Origin: Gammaproteobacteria bacterium
GTDB taxonomy: Bacteria > Pseudomonadota > Gammaproteobacteria > Poriferisulfidales > Poriferisulfidaceae
DNA length: 52,741 nucleotides
Direction of reading: 5' to 3'
Assembly (NCBI GenBank): GCA_026706895.1
Contig: JAPOXW010000007.1
Coordinates: forward strand, 4,490 to 57,230
The notes below the pieces were generated by a model. That model saw only the letters and a list, made by a program, of their open reading frames with translations, was not told the origin of the DNA and searched no databases. The position numbers were made by a program, and so were the translations under genes. This document shows, piece by piece, positions 37,304-46,432 of this stretch (position 1 is its first letter; every line of letters begins with the position of its first letter).

Positions 37304-38425
37304 TTACTCGGAGAGATTTGTGGTCAGCGGCCAAGCAAACACAAGTAGAAAAATGTAGCCTTTGACTTTCTCGACCCTGTCGTGAATTAGCGTGAGCTTG
37401 ATGTGGTGTATGCCCCGCATCAGCACAAATTGGCCAGACTTGCCAGAAAAAGGTTCCGACCCCGATGCCCATTTCACCAGTTCCGCCAGCTTCTCCGGAA
37501 CAGCGACGCCCGCCTCGCGTATACCGTCAATGAGGGGGGTCCAATGCTGGATATCTTTCAGCCATTCTCCCTCCCGTGCATAGAAATTCAGTCCGAGAGT
37601 CTCCCCCACGCCGTCCGCGCTCATGTCAAGATGGACTCCCATGTAGGTGAAAGCATCACGTTCTTCAAGGGGCGAGGCGCTTGCGGCGACCGCCAAGCAT
37701 TGCCCAGGCCATCCGACACGCTCCAAAAAAGACACGACTTCGTTCACTTTTTTAAATCCCATCACCGATAGCCTAATCCCCCCTTTTCTTTCCGGGAAGC
37801 CTCCAACGGCCTGAATCCATGTGTCTGGCTTCGTGGCCAGATACACGCTCTCGATCTGTCGACGTTCTTCAGCGCTCAGGTCCAGGTGAGCCGAATGAGC
37901 CACCGCATCAACCACGGTAAAGAGATCCCGAAGTTGTTGTTCACCGCCCCCGCCAACCAGCACGTCTTTGTCGGGGTACAAGAAAATTCCAGGGGCCGGG
38001 AGTGGAGCATGCGACTCTATGTCAATATCGTATTCGAGCATCAACTTCCGGCCAACTATACGGCGAAGAATGGCTTCTTCCGACTCCGTCTCGCCGAGCA
38101 GCCAAGCAACACTCGTCGAAGACGCATCCGCGCCTTCGGCTTTCCCCTTTTCCTCAAGAAATGTTGCAGATTGACCTCCGCCAATAACCGAAATACCAAA
38201 ATCCGCTATTGCCCGGGGATCATGCAGAGGCAATTCAAACCCGAAAGGCAAGGCCGCTACGGTTACAGGCAGATTTCGAGCATGTTCAAGAGTAATTTCC
38301 CATGCTCGATCTCCAATTAGTTCAGGAGAAATGCGGCTTCTGAGTTGCTGCAGAAATTCCGCCATGGAATCCGCCTCGTGAAGGAGGCGTTTTTCTGTCG
38401 CGATCCATTGATCTTCAAGGCTCAT
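37304..38425 (-). CDS. Unrecognised RiPP-cluster protein
   Basis: 373 residues, soluble, no signal peptide; I do not recognise the family. The sequence alternates helices with paired strands, for example LPFGFELPLHDPRAIADFGI, IRLSVMGFKKVNEVVSFL, VHLDMSADGVGETLGLNFY and HHIKLTLIHDRVEKVKGYIF. That repeating layout is faintly like ABBA-barrel prenyltransferases, but I cannot support the call. It directly follows the YcaO gene and could be a tailoring enzyme. ATG 38423-38425 has GAGGAA nine bases upstream; a TTG ten codons earlier would overlap the ycaO stop as TTGA. Confidence 0.75.
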   Translation of the reverse strand: MSLEDQWIATEKRLLHEADSMAEFLQQLRSRISPELIGDRAWEITLEHARNLPVTVAALPFGFELPLHDPRAIADFGISVIGGGQSATFLEEKGKAEGADASSTSVAWLLGETESEEAILRRIVGRKLMLEYDIDIESHAPLPAPGIFLYPDKDVLVGGGGEQQLRDLFTVVDAVAHSAHLDLSAEERRQIESVYLATKPDTWIQAVGGFPERKGGIRLSVMGFKKVNEVVSFLERVGWPGQCLAVAASASPLEERDAFTYMGVHLDMSADGVGETLGLNFYAREGEWLKDIQHWTPLIDGIREAGVAVPEKLAELVKWASGSEPFSGKSGQFVLMRGIHHIKLTLIHDRVEKVKGYIFLLVFAWPLTTNLSE

Positions 38426-38451
38426 GGCCGGCAGTTCCTCGTGGTGATGAT

Positions 38452-40785
38452 TCAAGCAATAACCGGGACAGGGTTCAGGTCAGCCTCTGAAATCGGGTCG
38501 TCGCGCCACCCCATTTCGACCGGTACATCGAATAGACGCCCAGGTGCGAAGCGCTCCCAGAAGTGGCGCAGACCCGGCACAATGACTCGTGCCACCGGCA
38601 TGCCGATATCGGGCCGGGTCAGGTCTAGCACCAACAATTCCATGCCTTTAGATTCGATCAAGGCGCGGCACCGTTCCACGTCCTCTCTCATGTCTGCCGT
38701 ATCGGGAACAGGGTAATCCAACTTGCCGCGCAGTGTGGCATCAGGATCCGGCGCCAGATACGGGAGATCTGACAGTTTGCCGTTCTTCCACCACCACAGG
38801 CACAGTGGCTCGTCGACATCGTGGCCGCAACCGCCCCTCTTCGACCCCTGGACCCAGTTCAGGAATTGGTTCAGCTCACACACTGCACGCAAGGCCGCAA
38901 TGTGTGGATCCACATGCGCCCCAGCCCCGTAAATAATGTCTTCCTCTTCCTTGTCAGTCCGGCGCGAGACGGCAACAAAGGCGGGAGTGCCAAGATCATT
39001 GGTTACGTCCAGCAGCCACATTTCTCGGTTGAAGCCGCGGTAGAAGTCGTGCGCGGCCGCAAGATAGTCATCCCCGAAACTTTCCAAATCCACTCCAGGC
39101 AGGCGCAGTCGGTTGTACCACCAGATTGAGAAGGCATCACGTTCAACCAGCTCAAAAAATCCTTGCAGAATCGCCTCTTCGAGCGTGTTTCCGGCGGCAC
39201 AACCGTTGGAATCCGCCTTCAGGATTGGTGTCCCGTTTTGATCAGCCCACACGCTATAAAGCATCGGTGTCGGCAGGTATCGGTGCCGGTCTTGTGTTAA
39301 TGACCACACGGGAGACCACTCTATCTCTGCACACGAGTCGAAACGGGGCGGCACAAAATTGTAGGGATGGCCATGGCCATTGATTTGATCTGCGTGATCC
39401 AACTGCCAATCACTGAACAACTGTATGTTATTCGGGTGGATCACTTCGCTCTCGCTAAAATCCGTAAGCCGCTTCCGGCAGCGAATCTCATCGCCATGAA
39501 ATGCGCAAGAATAACGCTCAATTGCCTCACAGAGCGCACTCGCCTCGGATTGCTGCGGGGTGCTTCCCTTGCCTGCACTTTTGCTCCTCAAACTGCGACG
39601 CAACGAACTCAATTTGCTATTTCTTAACGCGAAATTGCTTCCAGCCCAGTAGACGTGCAACCAGGAATCGGATTTTTCCGTGGTGCGCGAAAGCCACGAC
39701 ACGACACCGCTGACAGAACTGATCAGATGCCGGTACTTGGCAAGAGTCTCCTCTGGAGATACCGAATGCACACCGCCACTGTTCCGAATGCTTTTCGGGC
39801 TCGGTTTCAGTTGTATCGGGATTGGCGGCCGGTCGGCACGATATAACATCTCGTCACCGCATGCGAAACACTGCGGGCGACGCATGACCTGATGATATTC
39901 GCTCTTCAGGCGGGCAGTGTCCATCGAAACAGCCTGTTCGTGGAGCGGCGCCAGTTCCTCGAAAACCAGCCATTTGGCAATCTCGACCGCGACGAGACGA
40001 TATACCGCATCCAAAATGGCAGGCTGGGCGACACTGGGCAGGAACGCAGCATCCTCACCGCCGAAGTTGCGCAAAAAATTGTGGACTTCCTCGTGGCCCC
40101 GAAGACGATATGCGAGACAATCCCAACATGGCCCCTGTTCCGCTGGCCGAAAAATCGGTCCGAACAGAGGATAGATGCCTTTCGGCCTAACCAGCATCCA
40201 CGGCATGCCGGACTTGACATGACGCCGATTCATGTCCGCATGCCGCTTATCAAGATAGTCGCCGCAAACGGTGACAGAAAGGCTTGGCCGATCCGTATCC
40301 ACGGCCACACCCATGGCTTCAAGCTGTCGGACAATATGGCCATCATCGCCGGCAACCGAAACCCTAGACTCTGCAAGGCGTTCCTCGGCCCACCGAGGAG
40401 AAGCACCCAATGAAGACCAAAATGCTGCCTCTTCCCGTTCCATAGCGTAATCGCCTGAGACGATATAGCCTCTAGAAGCCAAGGCCATCAGTGCCATCTG
40501 GACCTCAGATTCTGAATACGTGCCGGAGAGCTCGGACGTAATGTCGTGATGTGAGCGAGAACCGTCGAGAAGCGGTAGTAGGTCAGAATAAATCGGTTCG
40601 CGAAGCAAAGTACTGAATAACTCGGAAACCAGCAGCACCTGCCCGTCGTCGATCTTGCGAAATTCTATATGCGGCGTAAGGATGGGCGATTCGACAACGC
40701 CAAGGTCGGGCACCGTAACTCTCTTTAAAATTCCATGACCCGATTTCTTGTTCGATGCCATCTTCTCGCTTGCATTCTCATTCAT
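38452..40785 (-). CDS. Fused E1-like/YcaO azoline cyclodehydratase (TOMM)
   Basis: 777 residues. The N-terminal ~110 residues look like a leader-binding winged helix, followed by an E1/ThiF-like domain with a zinc site Cys220/223 (CWDC) and Cys306/309 (CFAC). The YcaO domain fills about 340-777; SAGKGSTPQQSEASALCEAI (404-423) is the ATP-binding segment, and the tail NPVPVIA keeps a Pro-x-Pro near the C-terminus as in azoline-forming YcaO proteins. It should convert Cys (or Ser/Thr) of the precursor to thiazolines with ATP. The ATG at 40783-40785 is preferred over a TTG upstream. Confidence 0.93.
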   Translation of the reverse strand: MNENASEKMASNKKSGHGILKRVTVPDLGVVESPILTPHIEFRKIDDGQVLLVSELFSTLLREPIYSDLLPLLDGSRSHHDITSELSGTYSESEVQMALMALASRGYIVSGDYAMEREEAAFWSSLGASPRWAEERLAESRVSVAGDDGHIVRQLEAMGVAVDTDRPSLSVTVCGDYLDKRHADMNRRHVKSGMPWMLVRPKGIYPLFGPIFRPAEQGPCWDCLAYRLRGHEEVHNFLRNFGGEDAAFLPSVAQPAILDAVYRLVAVEIAKWLVFEELAPLHEQAVSMDTARLKSEYHQVMRRPQCFACGDEMLYRADRPPIPIQLKPSPKSIRNSGGVHSVSPEETLAKYRHLISSVSGVVSWLSRTTEKSDSWLHVYWAGSNFALRNSKLSSLRRSLRSKSAGKGSTPQQSEASALCEAIERYSCAFHGDEIRCRKRLTDFSESEVIHPNNIQLFSDWQLDHADQINGHGHPYNFVPPRFDSCAEIEWSPVWSLTQDRHRYLPTPMLYSVWADQNGTPILKADSNGCAAGNTLEEAILQGFFELVERDAFSIWWYNRLRLPGVDLESFGDDYLAAAHDFYRGFNREMWLLDVTNDLGTPAFVAVSRRTDKEEEDIIYGAGAHVDPHIAALRAVCELNQFLNWVQGSKRGGCGHDVDEPLCLWWWKNGKLSDLPYLAPDPDATLRGKLDYPVPDTADMREDVERCRALIESKGMELLVLDLTRPDIGMPVARVIVPGLRHFWERFAPGRLFDVPVEMGWRDDPISEADLNPVPVIA

Positions 40786-40861
40786 GTCAAAAGGTTTTCG
40801 GGATTCACGGATGGGATGTCCGCCAATCGCCCCCAATGCCTACCTATCAGCTAAATTCAGA

Positions 40862-43285
40862 TTACGTAGTCAATTCGGCAATATCGGCAGCAGCGCGAGA
40901 TGCTGTTTCGTGAATTGTCTCGGTCAATTCACTATAGTCATCCATCCCGCAGGATCGAGCGATCATCTCCTCGACACTCGGACTTGCTGTTCCATTCAAA
41001 GGCCCGTCCTGCATGGCCAACCGCGAGATCCCCCGCAGGTTCTGCCACATTTTTGCAGCCTCCGCCAACCGCATTGCAGCTTCGGAAGAGATTAACCCAT
41101 TTGCGCCCGCAGTTTGGAAAACTGAAATCGCATCGGGGGCCAAGACGTCCAGAGTCTCGCTCGCGTGGGTCAATTGCAGGAACCGGGCAGCACGCTCGAC
41201 ATCCCGGCGTCCGCCTCGCATATCCTCGATCGACTGCAGGTCGGATCCAGCTGTGCCTGCGGTGATCCCGTGCAATTCGGAAATCAAGGCGTCACGCGCA
41301 GCTCCCTGGGTTAGGATTTCATGTCTCGCATCATCGAATCGCTCTCCGATCTCGGGATCGCCAGACACAAAGATGCACCGTGCCCGAGTCAAATCCAACA
41401 TTTCCTCAGTCGAACCGGCAGTTTGGTAATGTTTTATAAAATCGGCAAGAGAGTAAATGGTCTTCCCTTGTTCGAGGTTCGAGGCCGACTCAAACAGGAG
41501 GCTCCCGTGCGACAAAGAGTGCAATGCCTCGTGATAGCGGGAGCATATCACTTCGTTGTGCATCTCGGAAGAACCGCTCGTTTCGTAAACGATCACCGTA
41601 CGGAGTTCAGTGCCAGGCATCGCCTCCCTGCTGGCCAAATCCCCCAAAACCGCCACCGCCACGCCGTCTCCGGCCTGGCGGATGTGCCGACTGGCAAACG
41701 CCTTGTCAACCGCTGACAGCAGGGACGCAATCGAGGCTTCAGCGACATTGGACAGCGCTATACCCGCCTCAGCCGGCGACAAGCTGCCCCGCATCATATG
41801 CACGCCGATCTGGAAGGTCTTGTCGTTTGACCAGTGCCGTGCAGCTTCCACTGCTTCTCGGGTTCCTTGAATCGGGATCTCCGCAATCCTTTCCCGCATT
41901 TCGGAGACACTGAATTCGCGTGTCCAGTACAAACGCGCAAGGCCACTGCGAGCAACCCTCTCGTAGTCCGAATCGGGCCCAAAACCCTCCGGGAGATCAA
42001 GGTCGGTGAATTCTCTGTCCTGAAGGTTTTCGAGCAATTCCGGTGAGTGGTTGATCCACTCGGCCAGAAGAGGTGCGGTATCAAGAATCTTGCCAATCTC
42101 CTCAAATGCATCTGGGTATCCGGCGTACGCCCGACTGTCATAAACGTGCCAGTCCTTGATTTCCGGATAGAATTTCGCGCGCCATTCATCGACCAGCGGA
42201 TCCATCGTCTTGAACCAACGTCGGGCGGAAAGGGCTAGGCCAGCCATTTTCAGATAGTTGCCCGGGAGTTTAGGTGATTCGTCCTTGCCATAGTGTTGCA
42301 GCACCGGATAATGCCGGTTTGCCTCCATGTGATGATCAGCATGGCGTTGCATATTGTAAAAAATCCAATTCGTGAATCTGCTGGAAGCAGTCCAGGAATG
42401 CCGTGGCAGCACTTTCTCATACCGGCCATTAAGTAGACGGATGCGCTGCAATCCGTAGTGCTGGACATAATTGATGACCTTCATCGAAAGGATCATGCTG
42501 AGGCAAACCACAGCGAAAACCAGCACCGCCCACGGGCCGCCCATCCAATAGATCAATGCATACCACGCCGCGGTCTCAAAAGCATACCGCCAAAACGGGT
42601 TTGTGTAATGCCACACCGGCAGACGTCGGCGCGCCAGCCGCTGACGTGCGAATCGCCAAGCCTCGGTGAGGCTACACTTCAAATCTCTCGGGATATGTTG
42701 CCAGAAACTTACACCCTTGGGAGCGGACCCAGGGTCTCCAGGAGTGCTAACGAGAGCGTGATGAACATAGATGTGTTCCGTCGCGTAATGTGGATAGGAA
42801 GCGGAGGCCAGCAAGAACTCACCAAGCCAACGCTGCCACGCGGTACGTCGATGGACCAATTCATGACCGACAATGAAGACCACCTGACCGATATTTGCCA
42901 TCCCCATCACCAGTATCACAATTTCCCAAACGGCCAGATGGCCAACAACAAGAATCTGCCAGAGCGAGAATATCAGTATCACCGGCCAGAATATCGCCCA
43001 TAGCAAGACGGTCAACTCGTACCAGAACAATTGCCCTTCGGACGTCTGGGCCAGGTCCATGTTCCGCTCTTCCTGCCCGAATGCGCCATCGAGGCTTTCG
43101 ACAACGATCAGGTAGGCAACCGGACCCATGAGCCACCAGCCGCCGTACATCGCGGCGCAAGCGGTAAGTGGAAAAGCCATAAGGGACAGGAAGTACAGCA
43201 GGGCGTTCCGAATTGATGGCTCAATTCTCCCTGCTTCAACCGTTCCGGTGTCTAGAGTGCTTGTGTCCACTCCACCTCCGATCAT
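40862..43285 (-). CDS. AlkB-like membrane oxygenase fused to a GlnE-like module
   Basis: 807 residues in one uninterrupted frame. Residues ~25-375 are an AlkB/desaturase-type diiron membrane enzyme with His boxes HELVH (141-145), EHIYVHH (170-176), QRHADHH (313-319) and YVQHYGL (274-279). Residues ~395-805 follow one adenylyltransferase half of GlnE: APLLAEWINHSPELLENL, VAVAVLGDLASREAMPGTEL, EMLDLTRARCIFVSGDPEIG, GRRDVERAARFLQL. The catalytic Asp-x-Asp is Glu560-Leu-Arg562, so nucleotide transfer is probably lost. GAGGAGG five bases before ATG 43285 fixes the start. It is 76 bases upstream of the ycaO gene, likely one operon. Confidence 0.88.
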   Translation of the reverse strand: MIGGGVDTSTLDTGTVEAGRIEPSIRNALLYFLSLMAFPLTACAAMYGGWWLMGPVAYLIVVESLDGAFGQEERNMDLAQTSEGQLFWYELTVLLWAIFWPVILIFSLWQILVVGHLAVWEIVILVMGMANIGQVVFIVGHELVHRRTAWQRWLGEFLLASASYPHYATEHIYVHHALVSTPGDPGSAPKGVSFWQHIPRDLKCSLTEAWRFARQRLARRRLPVWHYTNPFWRYAFETAAWYALIYWMGGPWAVLVFAVVCLSMILSMKVINYVQHYGLQRIRLLNGRYEKVLPRHSWTASSRFTNWIFYNMQRHADHHMEANRHYPVLQHYGKDESPKLPGNYLKMAGLALSARRWFKTMDPLVDEWRAKFYPEIKDWHVYDSRAYAGYPDAFEEIGKILDTAPLLAEWINHSPELLENLQDREFTDLDLPEGFGPDSDYERVARSGLARLYWTREFSVSEMRERIAEIPIQGTREAVEAARHWSNDKTFQIGVHMMRGSLSPAEAGIALSNVAEASIASLLSAVDKAFASRHIRQAGDGVAVAVLGDLASREAMPGTELRTVIVYETSGSSEMHNEVICSRYHEALHSLSHGSLLFESASNLEQGKTIYSLADFIKHYQTAGSTEEMLDLTRARCIFVSGDPEIGERFDDARHEILTQGAARDALISELHGITAGTAGSDLQSIEDMRGGRRDVERAARFLQLTHASETLDVLAPDAISVFQTAGANGLISSEAAMRLAEAAKMWQNLRGISRLAMQDGPLNGTASPSVEEMIARSCGMDDYSELTETIHETASRAAADIAELTT

Positions 43286-43319
43286 AGCAACCTCCTCGCT
43301 CAGGTTATGCAACGATATA

Positions 43320-43353
43320 TAGACAATTGTCTACGACGAAGTAACCGTGTCAA
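43320..43353 (-). promoter_or_regulatory. Promoter with overlapping perfect 14-base palindrome
   Basis: On the minus strand TTGACA (43348-43353), 16 bases, GACAAT (43326-43331). The -10 is embedded in the perfect palindrome TAGACAATTGTCTA (43320-43333), a likely operator. It lies 35 bases before the oxygenase-fusion ATG and should control the leftward oxygenase-YcaO operon. Confidence 0.7.
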
Positions 43354-43569
43354 GCATGCATAAACACTTCTCATTCTATGTTCATGCCTTGGTTTCAATT
43401 TGTAACTGAAGCTGTGTATTTGATCGACAACGCAGACCCTCATTTGCCAGGGTAAAGCCGAACTGTGCGCCCATGAATAAAGGCTTTCGCCGGTGATATA
43501 CTCATTTTTTACACAAAACCACGTCCATTCTGCACGACTCCAGCCCCAGCAATCGGTCAAATTGTCATC

Positions 43570-44436
43570 ATGAGAAAGACTCAGCCCGCCCAAGGCACGA
43601 ATCAGGAAAAAGAATCTTCGGTCTCTGCTTATTACGCCGAGTCCACCGATTTCATGGTCAAGCGCGCCGGAGATCTGTTGGCCTACCACTATGGCCTTTG
43701 GGGGCCGGACACGACAACTGACGAGGAGGCTCTGTTACGCGCCGAGCTCACCTTGGTTCAGGGGTGCGACCTCCGCCCGGGGCGGCACGTGCTGGACGCG
43801 GGCTGCGGCGTGGGAGGCACGGCGATCATGCTGGCTGAAACATATGGCGTCCAGGTTACCGGGCTGACTAATTGCGAGCCCCATATCGAGGTCGCAGAAG
43901 AACAGGCAAGGCGGCGCGGAGTCAGTCACCTGACCGAGTTCCAGTACGGGGATTTTATGGATTTCCCATTCCCCGATGCGAGTTTCGACTCAGTCGTGAA
44001 CCACAACTCTTTCTGCTACGCTCCAGATAAGCTAGCCTACTTGCAAGGTGTGCACCGCGTGCTCAAGCCTGGAGGACGGTGGCAGGCTGTGGACATCCTG
44101 ACGCAAGACGCGCCAATGTCAGAAACACAAGAAACGTATCGAACCAATGTGGAGCAGGGCTGGCTCTTGCCACCTGTGGCTTCGTGGCCCGACGTGGCTA
44201 CGGCCCTTGAGGGGGCGGGTTTCGATCAGATGGAGTGTCAGGACCTCTCCGCCGAAGTGCTGCGTTCCACGGAAAAAATCCGGAAACAATGGCAGCTGTA
44301 CACGTTTCTGATTCCCCCGTCAGGTTGGCCAAGCGGGGCGATTCTGGAGTCTGCGGAAGCTGCCGTGAATTACAGCCTAGGACTACAAGAAAACGTGTTC
44401 ACCTACAATTTTCTTTCTGCCAGAAGACCAGATTAA
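43570..44436 (+). CDS. SAM-dependent methyltransferase of the RiPP cluster
   Basis: 288 residues, class I. Motif I is VLDAGCGVGGTAIMLAE, followed by VTGLTNCEPHIEVAEEQARR (SAM ribose), the Asp-rich FQYGDFMDFPFPDASFD and HRVLKPGGRW. It is closest in style to the small-molecule C/O-methyltransferases of the tocopherol/sterol group. It is divergent from the oxygenase fusion. Its place next to the modifying enzymes suggests it methylates the peptide product, but the atom is unknown. Confidence 0.88.
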   Translation: MRKTQPAQGTNQEKESSVSAYYAESTDFMVKRAGDLLAYHYGLWGPDTTTDEEALLRAELTLVQGCDLRPGRHVLDAGCGVGGTAIMLAETYGVQVTGLTNCEPHIEVAEEQARRRGVSHLTEFQYGDFMDFPFPDASFDSVVNHNSFCYAPDKLAYLQGVHRVLKPGGRWQAVDILTQDAPMSETQETYRTNVEQGWLLPPVASWPDVATALEGAGFDQMECQDLSAEVLRSTEKIRKQWQLYTFLIPPSGWPSGAILESAEAAVNYSLGLQENVFTYNFLSARRPD

Positions 44437-44542
44437 AGAACTGTACCGCAATAACTTGCCGCGAAATTCGCGTTTCACGCCAGCCGTTCTGGAAAAATAA
44501 AGGAACGTCTGCCCATTACGGTAACTGAGAAGAAGCGCGCCT

Positions 44543-45634
44543 TTACAGCAGGCTGCGCTGTACCGGCCCTTCTTCGTCGGAATGCGGCACCAGGTTCGAG
44601 ACCGTTACTCCAAGCAGGCGCACTGCGCGGCCTGGCTCCGTGGCCCGGCGCAGCAAATCCGGCAGGATGGCCACCATCTGCCGGTACGAGGTCAGTGGCC
44701 GATCGAACGAATGACTTCGGGTCACCTGCGTGAAGTCGCTGAACTTGACCTTGACCGTGACGGTTTTCCCGGTCAACTGCTTTTCCTGCAGATCCAGCGC
44801 CACCTCGCGTGCCCGCAACTTGAGCGCATTCAGCATTTCTTCCAGGTCTTGGATATCCTGCACGAACGTCGTCTCCGAACCCAGTGACTTGCGGGGTCGG
44901 TCCGGCTCTACTTCGCGCAGATCCACGCCCCGTGCCGCCTGGTAGTAGTACTCGGCGTGCTTCCCGAACAAAGGCTGGAGCCGTTCCAACGGCCACTGCC
45001 CGAGATCGGCCCCGGTTTCGATTCCCAATTCCTTCATTCGTGCCGCTGTGACCGGCCCGATCCCGAAGAACTTTCGGATCGGCAGGTGGGCCACCAGCTT
45101 CGGGCCATCCTCCGGGCGCACCACGGTCAAGCCGTCCGGCTTGTTCATATCCGAAGCAATCTTGGCGAGGAACTTGTTGTACGAGACGCCGGCCGAACCG
45201 GTCAACCGGGTTTTCTCCAGGATGCGACGCTTGATATCGCGCGCAATGTCAGTCGCAATTCCACCGAACAGGCGGCATCCGGTCACGTCAAGGTATGCTT
45301 CATCCAGGGACAAAGGCTCGACCTTGGGAGTGTACTGGAGGAAGATTTCACGTATTTCGGCCGACACTGCGCGGTACAGATCGAACCGCGGGCGGATGAA
45401 GATTACTTCCGGGCATCGTTTCTTGGCAGTCCGGCTCGCCATTGCCGAATGAATGCCGTAGGCTCGGGCCTCGTAATTGCATGTCGCCACCGTGCCCCGC
45501 CGTTCCGGATCGCCGCCAACAACCAGGGGGCGACCTCGTAGCGAAGGATCCTCGCGCATCTCGACTGCCGCATAGAACGCATCCATGTCGATGTGGATGA
45601 TGCGGCGTGCATAAGGATCGTCAGCGGATGCCAT
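44543..45634 (-). CDS. dinB: DNA polymerase IV
   Basis: 363 residues, Y-family. The palm carries IIHIDMDAFYAAVE and SLDEAYLDVT with the catalytic acids; VSYNKFLAKIASDMNKPDG and the helix-hairpin-helix IRKFFGIGPVTAARMKELG follow, with a complete little-finger domain. It bypasses damaged template bases. The C-terminus (VPHSDEEGPVQRSLL) could hold a clamp-binding end. It follows the unknown upstream gene by 19 bases. Confidence 0.97.
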   Translation of the reverse strand: MASADDPYARRIIHIDMDAFYAAVEMREDPSLRGRPLVVGGDPERRGTVATCNYEARAYGIHSAMASRTAKKRCPEVIFIRPRFDLYRAVSAEIREIFLQYTPKVEPLSLDEAYLDVTGCRLFGGIATDIARDIKRRILEKTRLTGSAGVSYNKFLAKIASDMNKPDGLTVVRPEDGPKLVAHLPIRKFFGIGPVTAARMKELGIETGADLGQWPLERLQPLFGKHAEYYYQAARGVDLREVEPDRPRKSLGSETTFVQDIQDLEEMLNALKLRAREVALDLQEKQLTGKTVTVKVKFSDFTQVTRSHSFDRPLTSYRQMVAILPDLLRRATEPGRAVRLLGVTVSNLVPHSDEEGPVQRSLL

Positions 45635-45653
45635 GACCCCGTACCGGTTGGAA

Positions 45654-46352
45654 TCAATCGGGGGAGAACCGGGCGCGCACCGCCTCCCGGTCGAACCACC
45701 AGTCCGGCGTGATCGTGTCGAGAATGCGCGCCATCCGTTCCAGCAGCATATCTACGTCATCCAGGTCATGCATCTGCACCCAGATTCCGATTGCCTCCTC
45801 GTCGGTGATGCCACGGTGGCGCTCAGCCACTTCCGCCACCTGCTGCCGGGCCAGGAAGATCAGGCGATCGCGCTCCGCGCCGGTCGCCCGCTTGTCCATC
45901 AGGAAATAAGCCAGCATCGCAGCCACGGCCGCGCCATCGGAATGAGCCGGGGTCTCTTCGACCAAATGGCGGAACAGTTGCCAAGTCAGATCCGGATCCA
46001 TCGGGCAAGCCAGCGCCAGCCAAAGGCCGTGTCCCAAGGCCGGCGTGGACTCCGGCTGCTCGCTCAGGTACATGACCTGGCAGGCCGAGGCCGCATCTTC
46101 GTAGCGTTCCGCCCGAATACCCGCATCCAGAACTTCCCGAGCCATCGTGAAAGCCGTCTCGGATTCGCCGAGATCAAGCAGAACCCGGGAAAGTTCCAAT
46201 TGTGCGTCAAGGCGTTCCGAATCCTTGAGATCCGGACGACGCAACTCCTTCTCCAGCGTCAACCGACGCTGCTGCTGTGCCGACTGCCCTGCGGCCGCGG
46301 CATCGTCGATCAACCGGTCTTCCAGCCGACGGGTTTGCCCGAATTCACTCAT
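45654..46352 (-). CDS. Unrecognised helical (TPR-like) protein
   Basis: 232 residues, all helical in appearance, with TPR-like spacing in LKDSERLDAQLELSRVLLDL and GESETAFTMAREVLDAGIRA; no signal or membrane segment. Function unknown. ATG 46350-46352 is chosen; a longer frame begins with a non-ATG codon. TACAAT (46360-46365 on the minus strand) ends 8 bases before the ATG, so a leaderless start is conceivable, though the -35 is poor. It is probably cotranscribed with dinB. Confidence 0.75.
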   Translation of the reverse strand: MSEFGQTRRLEDRLIDDAAAAGQSAQQQRRLTLEKELRRPDLKDSERLDAQLELSRVLLDLGESETAFTMAREVLDAGIRAERYEDAASACQVMYLSEQPESTPALGHGLWLALACPMDPDLTWQLFRHLVEETPAHSDGAAVAAMLAYFLMDKRATGAERDRLIFLARQQVAEVAERHRGITDEEAIGIWVQMHDLDDVDMLLERMARILDTITPDWWFDREAVRARFSPD

Positions 46353-46380
46353 AATCTCTATTGTACGGAGGGCTTGCCTC

Positions 46381-46412
46381 AAAAAAGAAACGCCCCCTCG
46401 AAAGGGAGCGTT
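46381..46412 (-). terminator. Rho-independent terminator after the AlkB-like gene
   Basis: On the minus strand AACGCTCCCT-TTCG-AGGGGGCGTT forms a 10-base stem with one G-T pair and a stable TTCG loop, followed by TCTTTTTT. It lies 20 bases after the stop. Confidence 0.9.
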
Positions 46413-46432
46413 CTTTTATATGGTTAGAGTTT

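Noticed and set aside
37304..38425. Calling the unknown RiPP gene a prenyltransferase
   Set aside because: The helix/strand periodicity is suggestive only; no catalytic signature can be pointed to.
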